Assembly: GCF_900101045.1 (NCBI RefSeq)
Contig: NZ_FNFN01000010.1
Coordinates: 1-64,000 of the forward strand
Length of the DNA stretch: 64,000 nucleotides
Direction: 5' to 3'
Origin: Nocardioides sp. YR527
Lineage (GTDB): Bacteria > Actinomycetota > Actinomycetes > Propionibacteriales > Nocardioidaceae
In this document: one piece after another, positions 42,798 through 50,684 of the stretch
Numbering within the stretch: position 1 is the first letter of the stretch
Layout of the letters: each line of letters starts with the position of its first letter
Notes under the pieces: generated by a model
Seen by the model: the letters and a program-made list of their open reading frames with translations, nothing else
Databases searched by the model: none
What the model was told of the DNA's origin: nothing
Position numbers and translations under genes: made by a program

Positions 42798-43062
42798 GCG
42801 GGTCGCCCACGGGGATCAGCTCGGAGGCATACGCCCAATCGAGGTGGATGCTCCACCGCAGCAGCCCACCTTTGGACTCGGCCCACAGGACCAGCCCATC
42901 CCAGCGGTTCGGACGCCCTGGGCGCTCCACCACGCGCCACTCCAGGAGGACCGCGGGGCGTGGTGGGAACCTGGGGACGCGGCCTCCGATGGACTGGTCC
43001 CATTGCCACCACACGAGCGTCGGGAGCGTCCGTTTCGCTGGTCGCTTCATCGTCGCCCTCAT
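42766..43062 (-). CDS. Trp-rich hypothetical protein
   Basis: This 98-residue protein has eight Trp, including LVWWQWDQSIGGRV and LRWSIHLDWAYASELIP. It is converging on the regulator gene with a 32-base overlap. No family is recognised. A TAGACT box lies 6 bases before the ATG, suggesting another leaderless mRNA. Confidence 0.65.
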   Translation of the reverse strand: MRATMKRPAKRTLPTLVWWQWDQSIGGRVPRFPPRPAVLLEWRVVERPGRPNRWDGLVLWAESKGGLLRWSIHLDWAYASELIPVGDPPTEDGGGPGR

Positions 43063-43068
43063 GCAGCG

Positions 43069-43086
43069 AGTCTAGAACACGTGTTC
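43069..43086 (-). promoter_or_regulatory. -10 box with GAACACGTGTTC palindrome
   Basis: TAGACT (43069-43074) abuts the perfect 12-bp palindrome GAACACGTGTTC (43075-43086), directly upstream of the Trp-rich gene. A protein bound to the palindrome would cover the promoter. Confidence 0.45.
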
Positions 43087-43091
43087 GAAGG

Positions 43092-44192
43092 TCACCGGGC
43101 CGCGGTCAGGGTCTCGCGGTTCCGCTTCCTCGGAAGACCGTGCTCCTTCGTGTGGGCGTCGATCGCGTCACGCCACGCCTTCACCTTCGCGCGCGCCCGA
43201 GCCTTCGCCGCCGGCGTGACCGCGACAGCCTCACGACGCTTCCACTCCCGCACCTTCCGCTCCATCTGCCGTTGCCGCTGCTGGGCCTCGTAGCCCGCGC
43301 GGTCGTTGCCGGCGTCACTGGTTCGGGTCGCGCCGTGGATGTAGCCGGACAGGTTGTGGGTGCAGTTCGGATGGAACAGGCCCGCCCGTGTCGCCTCCTC
43401 CACCGTGCCGTCGACACGGACCGACTCCATCTTGCCCGTCCGCCGGTTCCGCTGGATCGCGGACACCGGACCCCGGGACAGGATCTTCCCCTCCCACGGT
43501 GCACAGATCTCGCACTCACGCGGAGAGTCAGACACCTGGAACAGGTTGATCCCCGCATCCTCCAGCCGGTCGAGATGACCCTGGACCGACGCCTGGGCCG
43601 TCACCGTACGCGTGGCCATCTCCACGTACGTCTGAAGCTCCCACTGACGGCCCGCAGTGTCGGTCACTGCCCGGATACCCCGAGACCCCAGACGATCGAG
43701 CGCTGTCTGGGCGTCCTGGAGTCTCGTGGTGGCACCGGTGAGGGACCCGGCGGCCACGGACACGATGATGTCGCGCAGCGCGCCCTCAGCGGCCCGCACG
43801 ATCGGGAGGGACAGGCCCCGCATCTGCTCCGACTGCGCCGCAACCATGGACTGGATGGCGAGGTCCGCGAACCGCGGTGCCGGCATGGCCTCGTCCGTGA
43901 GGTCGGGGTTGGTGTCGAGCTCGCCTTGGGCGGACGCCTGCCCGCGCATGTACGCGGTGTGCAGCGCACCCACCAGCAGTTCCACGGCCTCGTCCTCGCC
44001 CGCCGCGATGAGCCGCATCGCGCGCCGGCGGAACGTCTGCAACTCCGCCATCTTGGTGTTGAGCCAGTCAGGGGACTCGGTGCCCTGCTCGAGGTAGCGC
44101 GCCATCATCGACAGCAGCCGTACCTCAACGTCGGCGTACACCGCCGCGACCTGGGCCGCTAGACCCTCGGCGGTCAACCGTGACACGGGCAT
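43092..44192 (-). CDS. phage head morphogenesis / minor capsid protein (MuF-like)
   Basis: This 366-residue protein follows the portal gene, as MuF proteins do. The MuF signature is visible in RECEICAPWEGKIL and FHPNCTHNLSGYI, a Cys/His cluster, followed by a basic coiled tail (RQRQMERKVREWKRREAV). It is probably a minor head protein near the portal. AAGGGGGACC lies before the ATG. Confidence 0.85.
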   Translation of the reverse strand: MPVSRLTAEGLAAQVAAVYADVEVRLLSMMARYLEQGTESPDWLNTKMAELQTFRRRAMRLIAAGEDEAVELLVGALHTAYMRGQASAQGELDTNPDLTDEAMPAPRFADLAIQSMVAAQSEQMRGLSLPIVRAAEGALRDIIVSVAAGSLTGATTRLQDAQTALDRLGSRGIRAVTDTAGRQWELQTYVEMATRTVTAQASVQGHLDRLEDAGINLFQVSDSPRECEICAPWEGKILSRGPVSAIQRNRRTGKMESVRVDGTVEEATRAGLFHPNCTHNLSGYIHGATRTSDAGNDRAGYEAQQRQRQMERKVREWKRREAVAVTPAAKARARAKVKAWRDAIDAHTKEHGLPRKRNRETLTAAR

Positions 44193-44221
44193 AAGGTCCC
44201 CCTTCCGATCTCGTACGGTAC

Positions 44222-44253
44222 GTCAGGGCCGCCCGTGTGTGAACGGCCCTGAC
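44222..44253 (-). terminator. hairpin between portal and MuF genes
   Basis: GTCAGGGCCG pairs with CGGCCCTGAC around a 12-base loop in the 67-bp gap. It may be a partial terminator or mRNA-processing site. Confidence 0.6.
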
Positions 44254-44259
44254 GGGTGG

Positions 44260-45780
44260 TTAGAACCCGGCATCCTCCGGGACAGGCATCGGTGCGCCGC
44301 CCCCGGTTTCCGCCATGATCTTGGCGGCCTCCTCCTCGATCTGGGTGTCATCCCAGTCGGGGTGGACCATCCGCACCCGCGTCTCCGTGGATGCGGCCTC
44401 AGCGTTGCGGAGAGCCATCGCGGTCTGGGCCAGGTTCAGCGCCGAGTCCTGGACACCGTCCTGGAACTCGATCTGCACCCCGTCCCCAGCGATGCCAGCA
44501 CCCAGGGCGTTGGCGATCTCCACCTGCACCTCCACGTGCTCACGCAGCGCAGCGATCCACCGGAGCTCCTTCTTCCCGCGGGTCATGTACGAGCGCCGCT
44601 CATGGGAGTGGACCTCGGCGGCCGTCACCGCGCTGCCCCCGTCGCTGGTGAGTGACTGCGTGGAGTAGCCCGCCGACTCGATGATCGTCTTCGTCCACTC
44701 CGCACACGTCGCCTTGTGCTCCTCCACGCGGATCTCGAACTGCTGGGCGTCGATCTGCAACGAGTCACCGCCGGCGAGCATCCCCTGAATCGGGATGTAC
44801 ACCTCCTTGTCCAACTGCGTGATGGCACCCTCACCGGGGCCCATGGACTCGAGGTACTGGGCGGGGACGTGGAGCCTGGACTTCGCGTGGCGAATGTCGC
44901 GCTGCCACGACGAGTAGGCCTCGTCCAGGGAGTCCAGCAGGGGGAGGAGGCCCTGGAGGTCGGAGCGGCCCTGACGGGACCCGCGGTGGAGCCGGTTGGG
45001 CAACTGGTTCGGGATGTACTGCGCGGTGAGGCGCAGGATGCCGGTCTTCTGCCGGGACTCGGCGTCGACCAGGGGAGCGAGGTACTCCGCGTCCGGGTGG
45101 TCCTGGAGAGGGACACGCTGCCCGATGTTGTCGGAGGTGCCCTTGAACAGGCCGTGCTCGATGTACCCGACCGCGTGATGCTCCAGCAGACGCCACACCA
45201 CCTGACTGTTGGAGTCGGTGCCGTGGAGCTGCTGCCAGAACGTCACCTCGTGCAGACGGCCATACCGGAACACCGGGACCGCCATGTCAGCGTGAACCAC
45301 GCTGGTCCACGGGCGCTCGCGTGCGGCCAGGTTCCACACGTTGCGGAGGTACACCCCACCGTGTGCAGCCGCGACCTCGGCCGCCTCCTGAAGGACGGAC
45401 ACCAGGCCATCCTCGAGCAGGTCCGCGAGGAACTGACCCAGGGTCTCCTCGTCCTCGGCGGCCGTCAGGTTGGGGGCCTCGGAGAACAGAAGATCCGAGG
45501 AGGTGGCGCACAGGTCCGCGGCGAGCGGTACGTGCAGCTTCACCGGGGTCTCACCCGCGGGCGTGGGCACACCCCACCACCAGCGGGCGACCTTGCCCTT
45601 GATCCCGCCGGCGTACTGCGACGCTCGGTTGGGGTGAGCGGGCGCAGACGACCCGCCCTCGTAGAAGGTGCGCAGGCGCTCCGGGTCGCCCGAATACCAC
45701 GTGTCGCACTCCAGGATGTCCGCCCGAACCGGCTCGATGTGGGCGGGAGGCCACACGGCCCCGTTGTTAGGCAGCGGCAT
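44260..45780 (-). CDS. portal protein
   Basis: This 506-residue portal of the SPP1 gp6-like type forms the DNA-translocating ring at one vertex. It has DTWYSGDPERLRTFYEGG at the N-terminus, FSEAPNLTAAEDEE and a long C-terminal helix with IEEEAAKIMAETGGGA. It overlaps the large terminase by 14 bases. Confidence 0.92.
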   Translation of the reverse strand: MPLPNNGAVWPPAHIEPVRADILECDTWYSGDPERLRTFYEGGSSAPAHPNRASQYAGGIKGKVARWWWGVPTPAGETPVKLHVPLAADLCATSSDLLFSEAPNLTAAEDEETLGQFLADLLEDGLVSVLQEAAEVAAAHGGVYLRNVWNLAARERPWTSVVHADMAVPVFRYGRLHEVTFWQQLHGTDSNSQVVWRLLEHHAVGYIEHGLFKGTSDNIGQRVPLQDHPDAEYLAPLVDAESRQKTGILRLTAQYIPNQLPNRLHRGSRQGRSDLQGLLPLLDSLDEAYSSWQRDIRHAKSRLHVPAQYLESMGPGEGAITQLDKEVYIPIQGMLAGGDSLQIDAQQFEIRVEEHKATCAEWTKTIIESAGYSTQSLTSDGGSAVTAAEVHSHERRSYMTRGKKELRWIAALREHVEVQVEIANALGAGIAGDGVQIEFQDGVQDSALNLAQTAMALRNAEAASTETRVRMVHPDWDDTQIEEEAAKIMAETGGGAPMPVPEDAGF

Positions 45781-47059
45781 CAGTCAGCCGTCCGATCTGC
45801 CCCCGCCAAAGGGGCTCAGTGGTGTGGATGCCGTAACGGAGACCGTCCACGGCGTGGTCTGCGACCTTCAGGGGCTTGTCCTCGCCCTTCTCGGTCGCCT
45901 TGTCGTCCCACGAGTAGGAAGACATCTCATCGATGAGCGGGGCACACGACGGATGCACCCGCAGCCGATCGGCGGCGAGGAGAGAGGACACGGTGCGGAT
46001 GCCGGGGACCACGTCGTTCTTCGCCGGGGCGATGTTGCCGACACGGTCGTGGTTGAGCTGCTGAATGAACGAGGCGGCGGAGGGGTCGACCACGATGAAC
46101 CGCGGTGACACACCCTTCTCTGTGGTGCCGTCGAACCTGGGTGTCTGCTGTAGCCACTCGCGGACGTTGGTCGAGTGCTCCACGTCGGTGAGTCGCCGGC
46201 GGGCCACCTTCGGGTCGTGCCGCCACTCGTCGGTGACGTACAACCGCCGTACCCCATCCGCCCCTGTGCCCAGCCCGATCAGTGACGCATCGAGCGGGTT
46301 CGTGGTGCCGTAGTCCAGGCCCACAGACAGCCACGTGTCGATCCTCGGGATATCCGCGGTGACGTGGAGGTCAGGGTTCCACGCCTCATAGATCACGCCC
46401 TCAGCCGCGACCCAATGCCCTTGGATCAGGCGGCGATGCCAGAGCCCGGTGTGCTCGGCCTTGATGGCCTTCACGTACGCGGGATCCAGTGAGGGGTTGT
46501 CGTCCAGGGTGAACGAGAACACCCGCATGTTCAGGTCACGCGCCCTGTCGATGAACTCCCGCTTCAGCCAGTGCGCTGGGCTGTCCGGGTTCGTGGTCGC
46601 AAAGAGCTTCGCGCCCTTCAGCGACATACGACCCAAGAGCTCGGTCAGGAAGTTGGCGGGCAGCAGCGTTGCCTCATCGACGTACGCACCCGCCGAGGTC
46701 GCACCCCGGATACGCCCGAACGCCTTGACGTCCTTCGCGCCCACGAGGTGAACGGTCCGGCCGAAGATCACGCACGTGTCAGCGCCCTGTGTGTAGTGGA
46801 CGTGTGCAGCGATCGGCCCGAACACTGCCGGATCCATCAACGGCTGAAGGACGTTGCGGTTGATGGTGTCCTTGGTCTGCCCGACCATGAACAGGATCCC
46901 CGACCGTGGAGCCTCGCGCGACACGTAGTGAACCCAGCGGATCAGCGACCCGATCGTCTTGCCCGACCGGATCGCGCCCTCCCACAGGTTGATGCGAGCC
47001 GTGGACAGTGCGATGGATCGCCGCTGGGCCTCACTCAGTATCTGGCGACTCGGAGTCAT
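45767..47059 (-). CDS. terminase large subunit
   Basis: This 430-residue packaging motor has Walker A in WEGAIRSGKTIGSL, Walker B in GAYVDEATLLP with catalytic Glu, the coupling motif TTNPDSPAHWLKREF and the RNase H-like nuclease domain starting at VGLDYGTTNPLDASL. It belongs to the PBSX/XtmB type. Together with the small subunit it cuts and packages phage DNA. Confidence 0.95.
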   Translation of the reverse strand: MTPSRQILSEAQRRSIALSTARINLWEGAIRSGKTIGSLIRWVHYVSREAPRSGILFMVGQTKDTINRNVLQPLMDPAVFGPIAAHVHYTQGADTCVIFGRTVHLVGAKDVKAFGRIRGATSAGAYVDEATLLPANFLTELLGRMSLKGAKLFATTNPDSPAHWLKREFIDRARDLNMRVFSFTLDDNPSLDPAYVKAIKAEHTGLWHRRLIQGHWVAAEGVIYEAWNPDLHVTADIPRIDTWLSVGLDYGTTNPLDASLIGLGTGADGVRRLYVTDEWRHDPKVARRRLTDVEHSTNVREWLQQTPRFDGTTEKGVSPRFIVVDPSAASFIQQLNHDRVGNIAPAKNDVVPGIRTVSSLLAADRLRVHPSCAPLIDEMSSYSWDDKATEKGEDKPLKVADHAVDGLRYGIHTTEPLWRGQIGRLTDAAA

Positions 47060-47588
47060 CCTCTACCGCCTCGTCTGTGCCGTCGCCGTACTGGGCCTGC
47101 AACCCCGAGAACAGATCACCGAGGAGGGACATAGCGGCCTCGCCGCCCATGCCCTTGTCCACGGCCTCGAGCTTCGCCGCCGAGTGCAGGAGGTTCGTCA
47201 TGGTCGCGGTCAGGTGCCGCAGTTCAGCGGGCGGAACCTCGTCCTGGTTCAGGCTCGTCTTGATGGCCTGCCCGAAGGCGTAACCGATCGTCGTGTACGT
47301 GTCCGCGTCCAACCGGTCTAACAGCCGCTCCACCAGCGTGTAGAGCCGCTGCACCGACTTCGCGCGCCTGCCGGCGTTGTCGACCTTCGTTGCCTCGATG
47401 GCTTCCTTCACCTCATCCGTCCGAGCGAACGACTTACCCGCGGCCTTCACCACACGCGTGACCGACGCAGGATCACGACCCACCGTCCGAGCGATCGCCC
47501 CCCGCGTCTTGCCCTCCCCATGCAGGGAGAGGATCCGGTCCTTCTCCTCGCGCGTAAGGGGCTGCACGCGTGCGCGGTCCGTGCTCAT
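47031..47588 (-). CDS. terminase small subunit-like protein
   Basis: This 185-residue protein has an N-terminal helix-turn-helix (LTREEKDRILSLHGEGKTRG and VGRDPASVTRVVKAAG) that would recognise packaging DNA, then a helical oligomerisation part. ATG 47588 has GGAGGA 7 bases upstream. It overlaps the large subunit by 29 bases, which supports the assignment. Confidence 0.82.
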   Translation of the reverse strand: MSTDRARVQPLTREEKDRILSLHGEGKTRGAIARTVGRDPASVTRVVKAAGKSFARTDEVKEAIEATKVDNAGRRAKSVQRLYTLVERLLDRLDADTYTTIGYAFGQAIKTSLNQDEVPPAELRHLTATMTNLLHSAAKLEAVDKGMGGEAAMSLLGDLFSGLQAQYGDGTDEAVEDDSESPDTE

Positions 47589-47641
47589 GGTGTGTTCCTC
47601 CTGTGCGCGTGCACTGCGTGCGAACAGTGTGTGCGAAAGCA

Positions 47642-47670
47642 TTGCGAAGTGTTTGCGTAGTGAGTACGAT
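47642..47670 (+). promoter_or_regulatory. leaderless promoter with TGCGNAGT pair
   Basis: TTGCGA and TACGAT are separated by 17 bp. TGCGAAGT and TGCGTAGT start 11 bp apart at 47643 and 47654. The -10 ends 7 bases before ATG 47678. Weaker TGCGAA copies continue upstream toward the terminase start. Confidence 0.7.
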
Positions 47671-47677
47671 GGTCCCT

Positions 47678-47863
47678 ATGGAGACCAAGACCGAAGCACC
47701 CGAGTTGACTCGGGAACTGATCGACAAGGCGGCTCACGTCGACCCGTGGACCACCATTGGCGCGTTGCAGGCTGTAGCGCTCGCTGAGCCTGGTCACGAG
47801 GCGTCCATGCGTGACTCGGCCGCCCGTACGCTCACCCGCTACGTCGAGAGGCACGGTGCGTGA
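47678..47863 (+). CDS. small protein starting METKTE
   Basis: This 61-residue protein with LTRELIDKAAHVDPWTTIGA and a helical C-terminus has no known family. It begins with the ATGGAGACC sequence shared by several prophage genes and lacks a ribosome site, fitting a leaderless mRNA. First of three coupled plus-strand genes. Confidence 0.7.
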   Translation: METKTEAPELTRELIDKAAHVDPWTTIGALQAVALAEPGHEASMRDSAARTLTRYVERHGA

Positions 47864-48027
47864 TGCCGCGCTACTGCGAGGTGTGCGACACCGACAACAA
47901 CCGTCACGCGCCCGGATGCGACGTGATCACCTCGTGTGGATGCGGGATGGGCGACTGCCGGGAGTGCATGAAGCGCCCCGGTGCCCGTCGTCCGCTCCCC
48001 ATGGTGCAGGCGGTGAACCTGCGATGA
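47863..48027 (+). CDS. Cys-rich mini-protein
   Basis: This 54-residue protein has nine Cys in the pattern CEVCDTDNNRHAPGCDVITS, CGCGMGDCRECM, likely binding zinc. Its ATG overlaps the previous stop (TGATG). Function is unknown. Confidence 0.65.
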   Translation: MPRYCEVCDTDNNRHAPGCDVITSCGCGMGDCRECMKRPGARRPLPMVQAVNLR

Positions 48028-48200
48028 AGTGCACGTGCACCGCTCACCAATGCGCGCCCGGTTGCGACTGCGGTCACTCTGACCAGTTCCACCGGTTCCC
48101 CGTACGGCGCATCACCGACTACAAGCGCGAGTGCCCAGCACACGCCCACCTGTTCGAGGACACGATCACTCTCGGGTCCGCGCTCCGGTACGGCGACTGA
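48024..48200 (+). CDS. Cys/His-rich mini-protein
   Basis: This 58-residue protein begins MKCTCTAHQCAPGCDCGHSD and has six Cys and several His in 45 residues, again zinc-like. It overlaps the previous stop as ATGA. Function is unknown. Confidence 0.65.
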   Translation: MKCTCTAHQCAPGCDCGHSDQFHRFPVRRITDYKRECPAHAHLFEDTITLGSALRYGD

Positions 48201-48212
48201 CACACACCGAGA

Positions 48213-48244
48213 GGGCCCGCCAACCGATCGTGGTTGACGGGCCC
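48213..48244. terminator. bidirectional terminator
   Basis: GGGCCCGCCAACC pairs with GGTTGACGGGCCC with one mismatch around 6 bases, between the convergent mini-protein and exonuclease units. Confidence 0.85.
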
Positions 48245-48247
48245 TTC

Positions 48248-48310
48248 TCAGTTCTCCCCACGCTCCAGGTGCTCGTCGTTCTCCGGCAGGTCATCCCACC
48301 AGTTGCTCAT
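48248..48310 (-). CDS. 20-residue ORF after the exonuclease
   Basis: The reading frame MSNWWDDLPENDEHLERGEN overlaps the exonuclease stop as ATGA. Coupling and acidic composition suggest a real micro-protein but proof is lacking. Confidence 0.4.
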   Translation of the reverse strand: MSNWWDDLPENDEHLERGEN

Positions 48311-49293
48311 AGCGCACGCACCGAAGGGCCGCGGGTCTCGTACGTCGTGCGGTAGTTACCCCCACAGTCCGTACACCGGTACACCGCATACACGAACACG
48401 CCAGGGGACCACGTGCCGTTGCGCTCCACGTTCCTCGAGCCACAGCGAGGGCACGCAGCGCGCGCGTTGCCGGCGTCAGGGGTGACGTGCGGGTGACCGT
48501 TGATCCACGGGAGCTCAGCGAGGTACAGAGCCTCCGTGGCGTCGATGTCGCCCACGTTGTACCCATGGATCCGCTTCTGCGCCTCCACGTCACCGTCGCA
48601 CGCGGCCTGGGCTACAGCGGCGTCGTACTTGTCGGTCTTCGAAGCGAGTCCCAGGCGACGAGTCAGGGCGTCGAGGGTCTTGGACTCGTCCCCGAAGTGA
48701 CGGCGGGCCACAGACAGGGTGTCGATCGTCTTGTACGGCGACGGAGGCATGAAGCCCGCGTCCCGCCACCCGGTGTTCAGGTGCTTCGTGTCGAACCGGG
48801 CCAGGTTGTGGCCCACCACGATGTCAGCGGCGTCGTACGCCTCCCAGGTGCGGCGCATCAGCCCCTCCGGGCCGTCACCCCACTCGGATGCGAACTCAGT
48901 ACCCGAGTCACCGAGGAACCGCCACGCAGCGCAGATCGTGCGGGGCCACCGGGTCACCGCGTCGGGGGAGAGACGATGCTTGATCAGCCACTTCCACCCC
49001 GACAGGTCCCAGAACGGCCCCGACAGGTTGATCCCCGACTTCTCGAACGCCACCCACCCAGGCAGACGCTCGATGTCGATGATCAGGATCTTCAGTTCCC
49101 GCGGCTGCGTCTCGACCTTCTTGTGGCACGAGCAGCGGCCGCCACGGTGGTCCTTCAGGGTGGTCGGCCCGATCCCCGTGGCCTGGGCTACCAGGGTCGC
49201 GGGGGCGGTCTCGCCGTCCCATTCACCTGTGGAGGTCCACTTCACGAGCTTCACGGCGTCCGGGCCGGCGTAGGCACCTGCCTTGCACTTCAT
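48307..49293 (-). CDS. DnaQ-like 3'-5' exonuclease with zinc ribbon
   Basis: In this 328-residue protein the central RNase H-fold exonuclease has acidic residues in LIIDIERLPG, GHNLARFDTKHL and YNVGDIDA, the DEDD set. An N-terminal segment LVAQATGIGPTTLKDHRGG resembles a small DNA-binding helix-turn-helix. The C-terminus holds a two-knuckle zinc ribbon, CPRCGSRN and CTDCGGNY. It likely processes DNA ends in replication or recombination. Confidence 0.85.
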   Translation of the reverse strand: MKCKAGAYAGPDAVKLVKWTSTGEWDGETAPATLVAQATGIGPTTLKDHRGGRCSCHKKVETQPRELKILIIDIERLPGWVAFEKSGINLSGPFWDLSGWKWLIKHRLSPDAVTRWPRTICAAWRFLGDSGTEFASEWGDGPEGLMRRTWEAYDAADIVVGHNLARFDTKHLNTGWRDAGFMPPSPYKTIDTLSVARRHFGDESKTLDALTRRLGLASKTDKYDAAVAQAACDGDVEAQKRIHGYNVGDIDATEALYLAELPWINGHPHVTPDAGNARAACPRCGSRNVERNGTWSPGVFVYAVYRCTDCGGNYRTTYETRGPSVRAL

Positions 49294-49304
49294 ACAGCCG
49301 CCTC

Positions 49305-49388
49305 TCAGACGGGGATAGAGATGTTGGGTCGGCCTCCCAGCCGACGCGGGCAGTAAGCGCCCCTGCCTGGGGGAAGGGTGAGGGTCAC
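49305..49388 (-). CDS. 27-residue ORF
   Basis: The frame begins MTLTLPPGRGAYCPRRLGG and has a GTG start overlapping the stop of the 14-codon ORF before it. It lies in the leader of the exonuclease gene. A translated leader is likely; a function is not assigned. Confidence 0.45.
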   Translation of the reverse strand: MTLTLPPGRGAYCPRRLGGRPNISIPV

Positions 49389-49429
49389 CAGCTCGTGTCC
49401 GAGATGGGCCAGGTGGTGTCCTTGCGCAA
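49385..49429 (-). CDS. 14-residue leader ORF
   Basis: The TTG-started peptide MRKDTTWPISDTSW has AAGGAGGGG 7 bases upstream and ends in GTGA overlap with the next ORF. The strong ribosome site makes translation plausible. Confidence 0.4.
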   Translation of the reverse strand: MRKDTTWPISDTSW

Positions 49430-49513
49430 TGTGATCCCCTCCTTCCTCTTGGAAATGACGAACGCCCCGGGATGTGGCCCCAGGGCGGTGCAGCGGTAGA
49501 GTTCGGGCGTCTA

Positions 49514-49587
49514 GCGCGCGTAACTCAGTTGGTTAGAGTGCGTCCCTTACAAGGACGAGGTCGCAGGTTCGAGTCCTGCCGTGCGCA
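49514..49587 (+). tRNA. tRNA-Val (anticodon UAC), phage-encoded
   Basis: A complete cloverleaf folds: acceptor GCGCGCG with CGTGCGC (one G-U), D arm ACTC/GAGT, anticodon stem CGTCC/GGACG with loop CTTACAA, and T arm GCAGG/CCTGC. Anticodon is at 49548-49550. No CCA is encoded. A TAGAGT box lies 13 bases upstream. It has the same anticodon as the chromosomal tRNA broken by the prophage. Confidence 0.95.
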
Positions 49588-49594
49588 CGCACAC

Positions 49595-50299
49595 TCAGTG
49601 CACGTTCACGCGCACACGCTCCGCACGGTGGTCTGAACCCCAGTAGGGCAGAACCTCGCGAGACTCAAGGCGCGACGACGTGGAACGAAGGATGACGTCG
49701 ATCCCGCCGGCATCCGCACGCCGCAGACACGTGTAGGTGTAGACGTGCCGCAGACGGTTCATGTCCCCCGTGAGGAACAGGCGATAGCCCTTGGCGGCGA
49801 ACCGGTCCGCGAGCCGATCGACAGCCCGATCATGGACACCCCACATCGAACGACGCCACGACTCTGCGAGCTCGCCTGTGTTCTGGTTCCACGCGCCACT
49901 CACGGCATGGGTGTTCATCAGCACGATCACGACGTGCGTACGACGGTGCTCGAGCCTCACCCAGGTGACGTAACGGTGAGGGGAGACGCGGGACAGGCCC
50001 TTGTGGGTCCGTACGGTCCCGGCGTCCTGGTAGCGCCACGAGGCGGTACGCCACGAGATCGGGACCTCGGTACGGGAGTAGGTCCGGTAGCCGTCCATGG
50101 CACGGATGCGGGTGTGGGCCCGTCTCGTGTCGGCCTCCTGCCACCCGATCACGTCAGCGAACGCGTGCGGGGCCGCCTTCCCGTGGAGGAGGTTGTGGGT
50201 CCCGATCGACAGCGACGTGGGCGCGTAGCCCTCCGCAGGGTGAGCGAACAGGACGACAGCGAGGAACGCAGCCACCAGGGCCGCGACGATGCGTCTCAT
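49595..50299 (-). CDS. secreted endonuclease/exonuclease/phosphatase-family protein
   Basis: This 234-residue protein has a signal peptide, MRRIVAALVAAFLAVVLFAH, cut after PAEG. The mature part has the family motifs in order: IGTHNLLHG, VIGWQEADT, LMNTHAVSG, LTGDMNRLR and YWGSDHRAE. These supply the metal and phosphate ligands of DNase I-like enzymes, so it is likely active outside the cell as nuclease or phosphodiesterase. The ATG overlaps the upstream stop. Such cargo is not needed for phage growth. Confidence 0.85.
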   Translation of the reverse strand: MRRIVAALVAAFLAVVLFAHPAEGYAPTSLSIGTHNLLHGKAAPHAFADVIGWQEADTRRAHTRIRAMDGYRTYSRTEVPISWRTASWRYQDAGTVRTHKGLSRVSPHRYVTWVRLEHRRTHVVIVLMNTHAVSGAWNQNTGELAESWRRSMWGVHDRAVDRLADRFAAKGYRLFLTGDMNRLRHVYTYTCLRRADAGGIDVILRSTSSRLESREVLPYWGSDHRAERVRVNVH

Positions 50300-50448
50300 G
50301 ACTGAGCCTCTCGGGCCTCGCGGGCCCTCTTCGAGTGGATCTTGTGGTCGTAGGGGATGCAGCCGCAGCCCTTCCGCCGGCACGGCAGCACGGCGTCACG
50401 CAGGGACTCGGTGACGGTGGGGGAGTGCGGCGAGTAGCCGTAGATCAT
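50296..50448 (-). CDS. small CxxxxCxC protein
   Basis: This 50-residue protein, MIYGYSPHSPTVTESLRDAV, then CRRKGCGCIPYDHKIH, suggests a metal site. It overlaps the secreted nuclease start as ATGA. It follows the tRNA terminator by 19 bases. Confidence 0.6.
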   Translation of the reverse strand: MIYGYSPHSPTVTESLRDAVLPCRRKGCGCIPYDHKIHSKRAREAREAQS

Positions 50449-50467
50449 GGGTCGGTCCTCTCCATAG

Positions 50468-50527
50468 AAAAAGGCCCCGCCCCTCCCATTTGCGCGTCCA
50501 GAGGAGAGGCGTGGGAGGGGGTGGGCC
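50468..50527 (-). terminator. rho-independent terminator of the tRNA unit
   Basis: GGCCCACCCCCTCCCA pairs with TGGGAGGGGCGGGGCC with one mismatch and is followed by TTTTT on the minus strand, just past tRNA-Trp. Confidence 0.85.
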
Positions 50528-50531
50528 GGAG

Positions 50532-50602
50532 CACGCCGACGAGGAATCGAACCTCGGTAACCGGTTTTGGAGACCGGGGCTCTACCACTGAGCTATCGGC
50601 GC
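50532..50602 (-). tRNA. tRNA-Trp (anticodon CCA)
   Basis: Acceptor GCGCCGA pairs with TCGGCGT, D arm GCTC/GAGC, anticodon stem CCGGT/ACCGG with loop CTCCAAA, T arm CGAGG/CCTCG. Anticodon complement at 50568-50570. No CCA end is encoded. Confidence 0.93.
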
Positions 50603-50684
50603 TTGAATCAACGGAACCAGGGAGGCGGGCCGCCCGGTGCACCCCTATCCCTCGCATCTAGCAAGGGGTCTCCCTGGTTCCTGG

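Noticed and set aside
50602..50684. Eighteen-codon TTG frame between tRNA-Trp and tRNA-Asn, preceded by GGGAGACCCC
   Set aside because: It lies inside a tRNA precursor; the ribosome site may be chance, though the GGGAGACC motif is noted.
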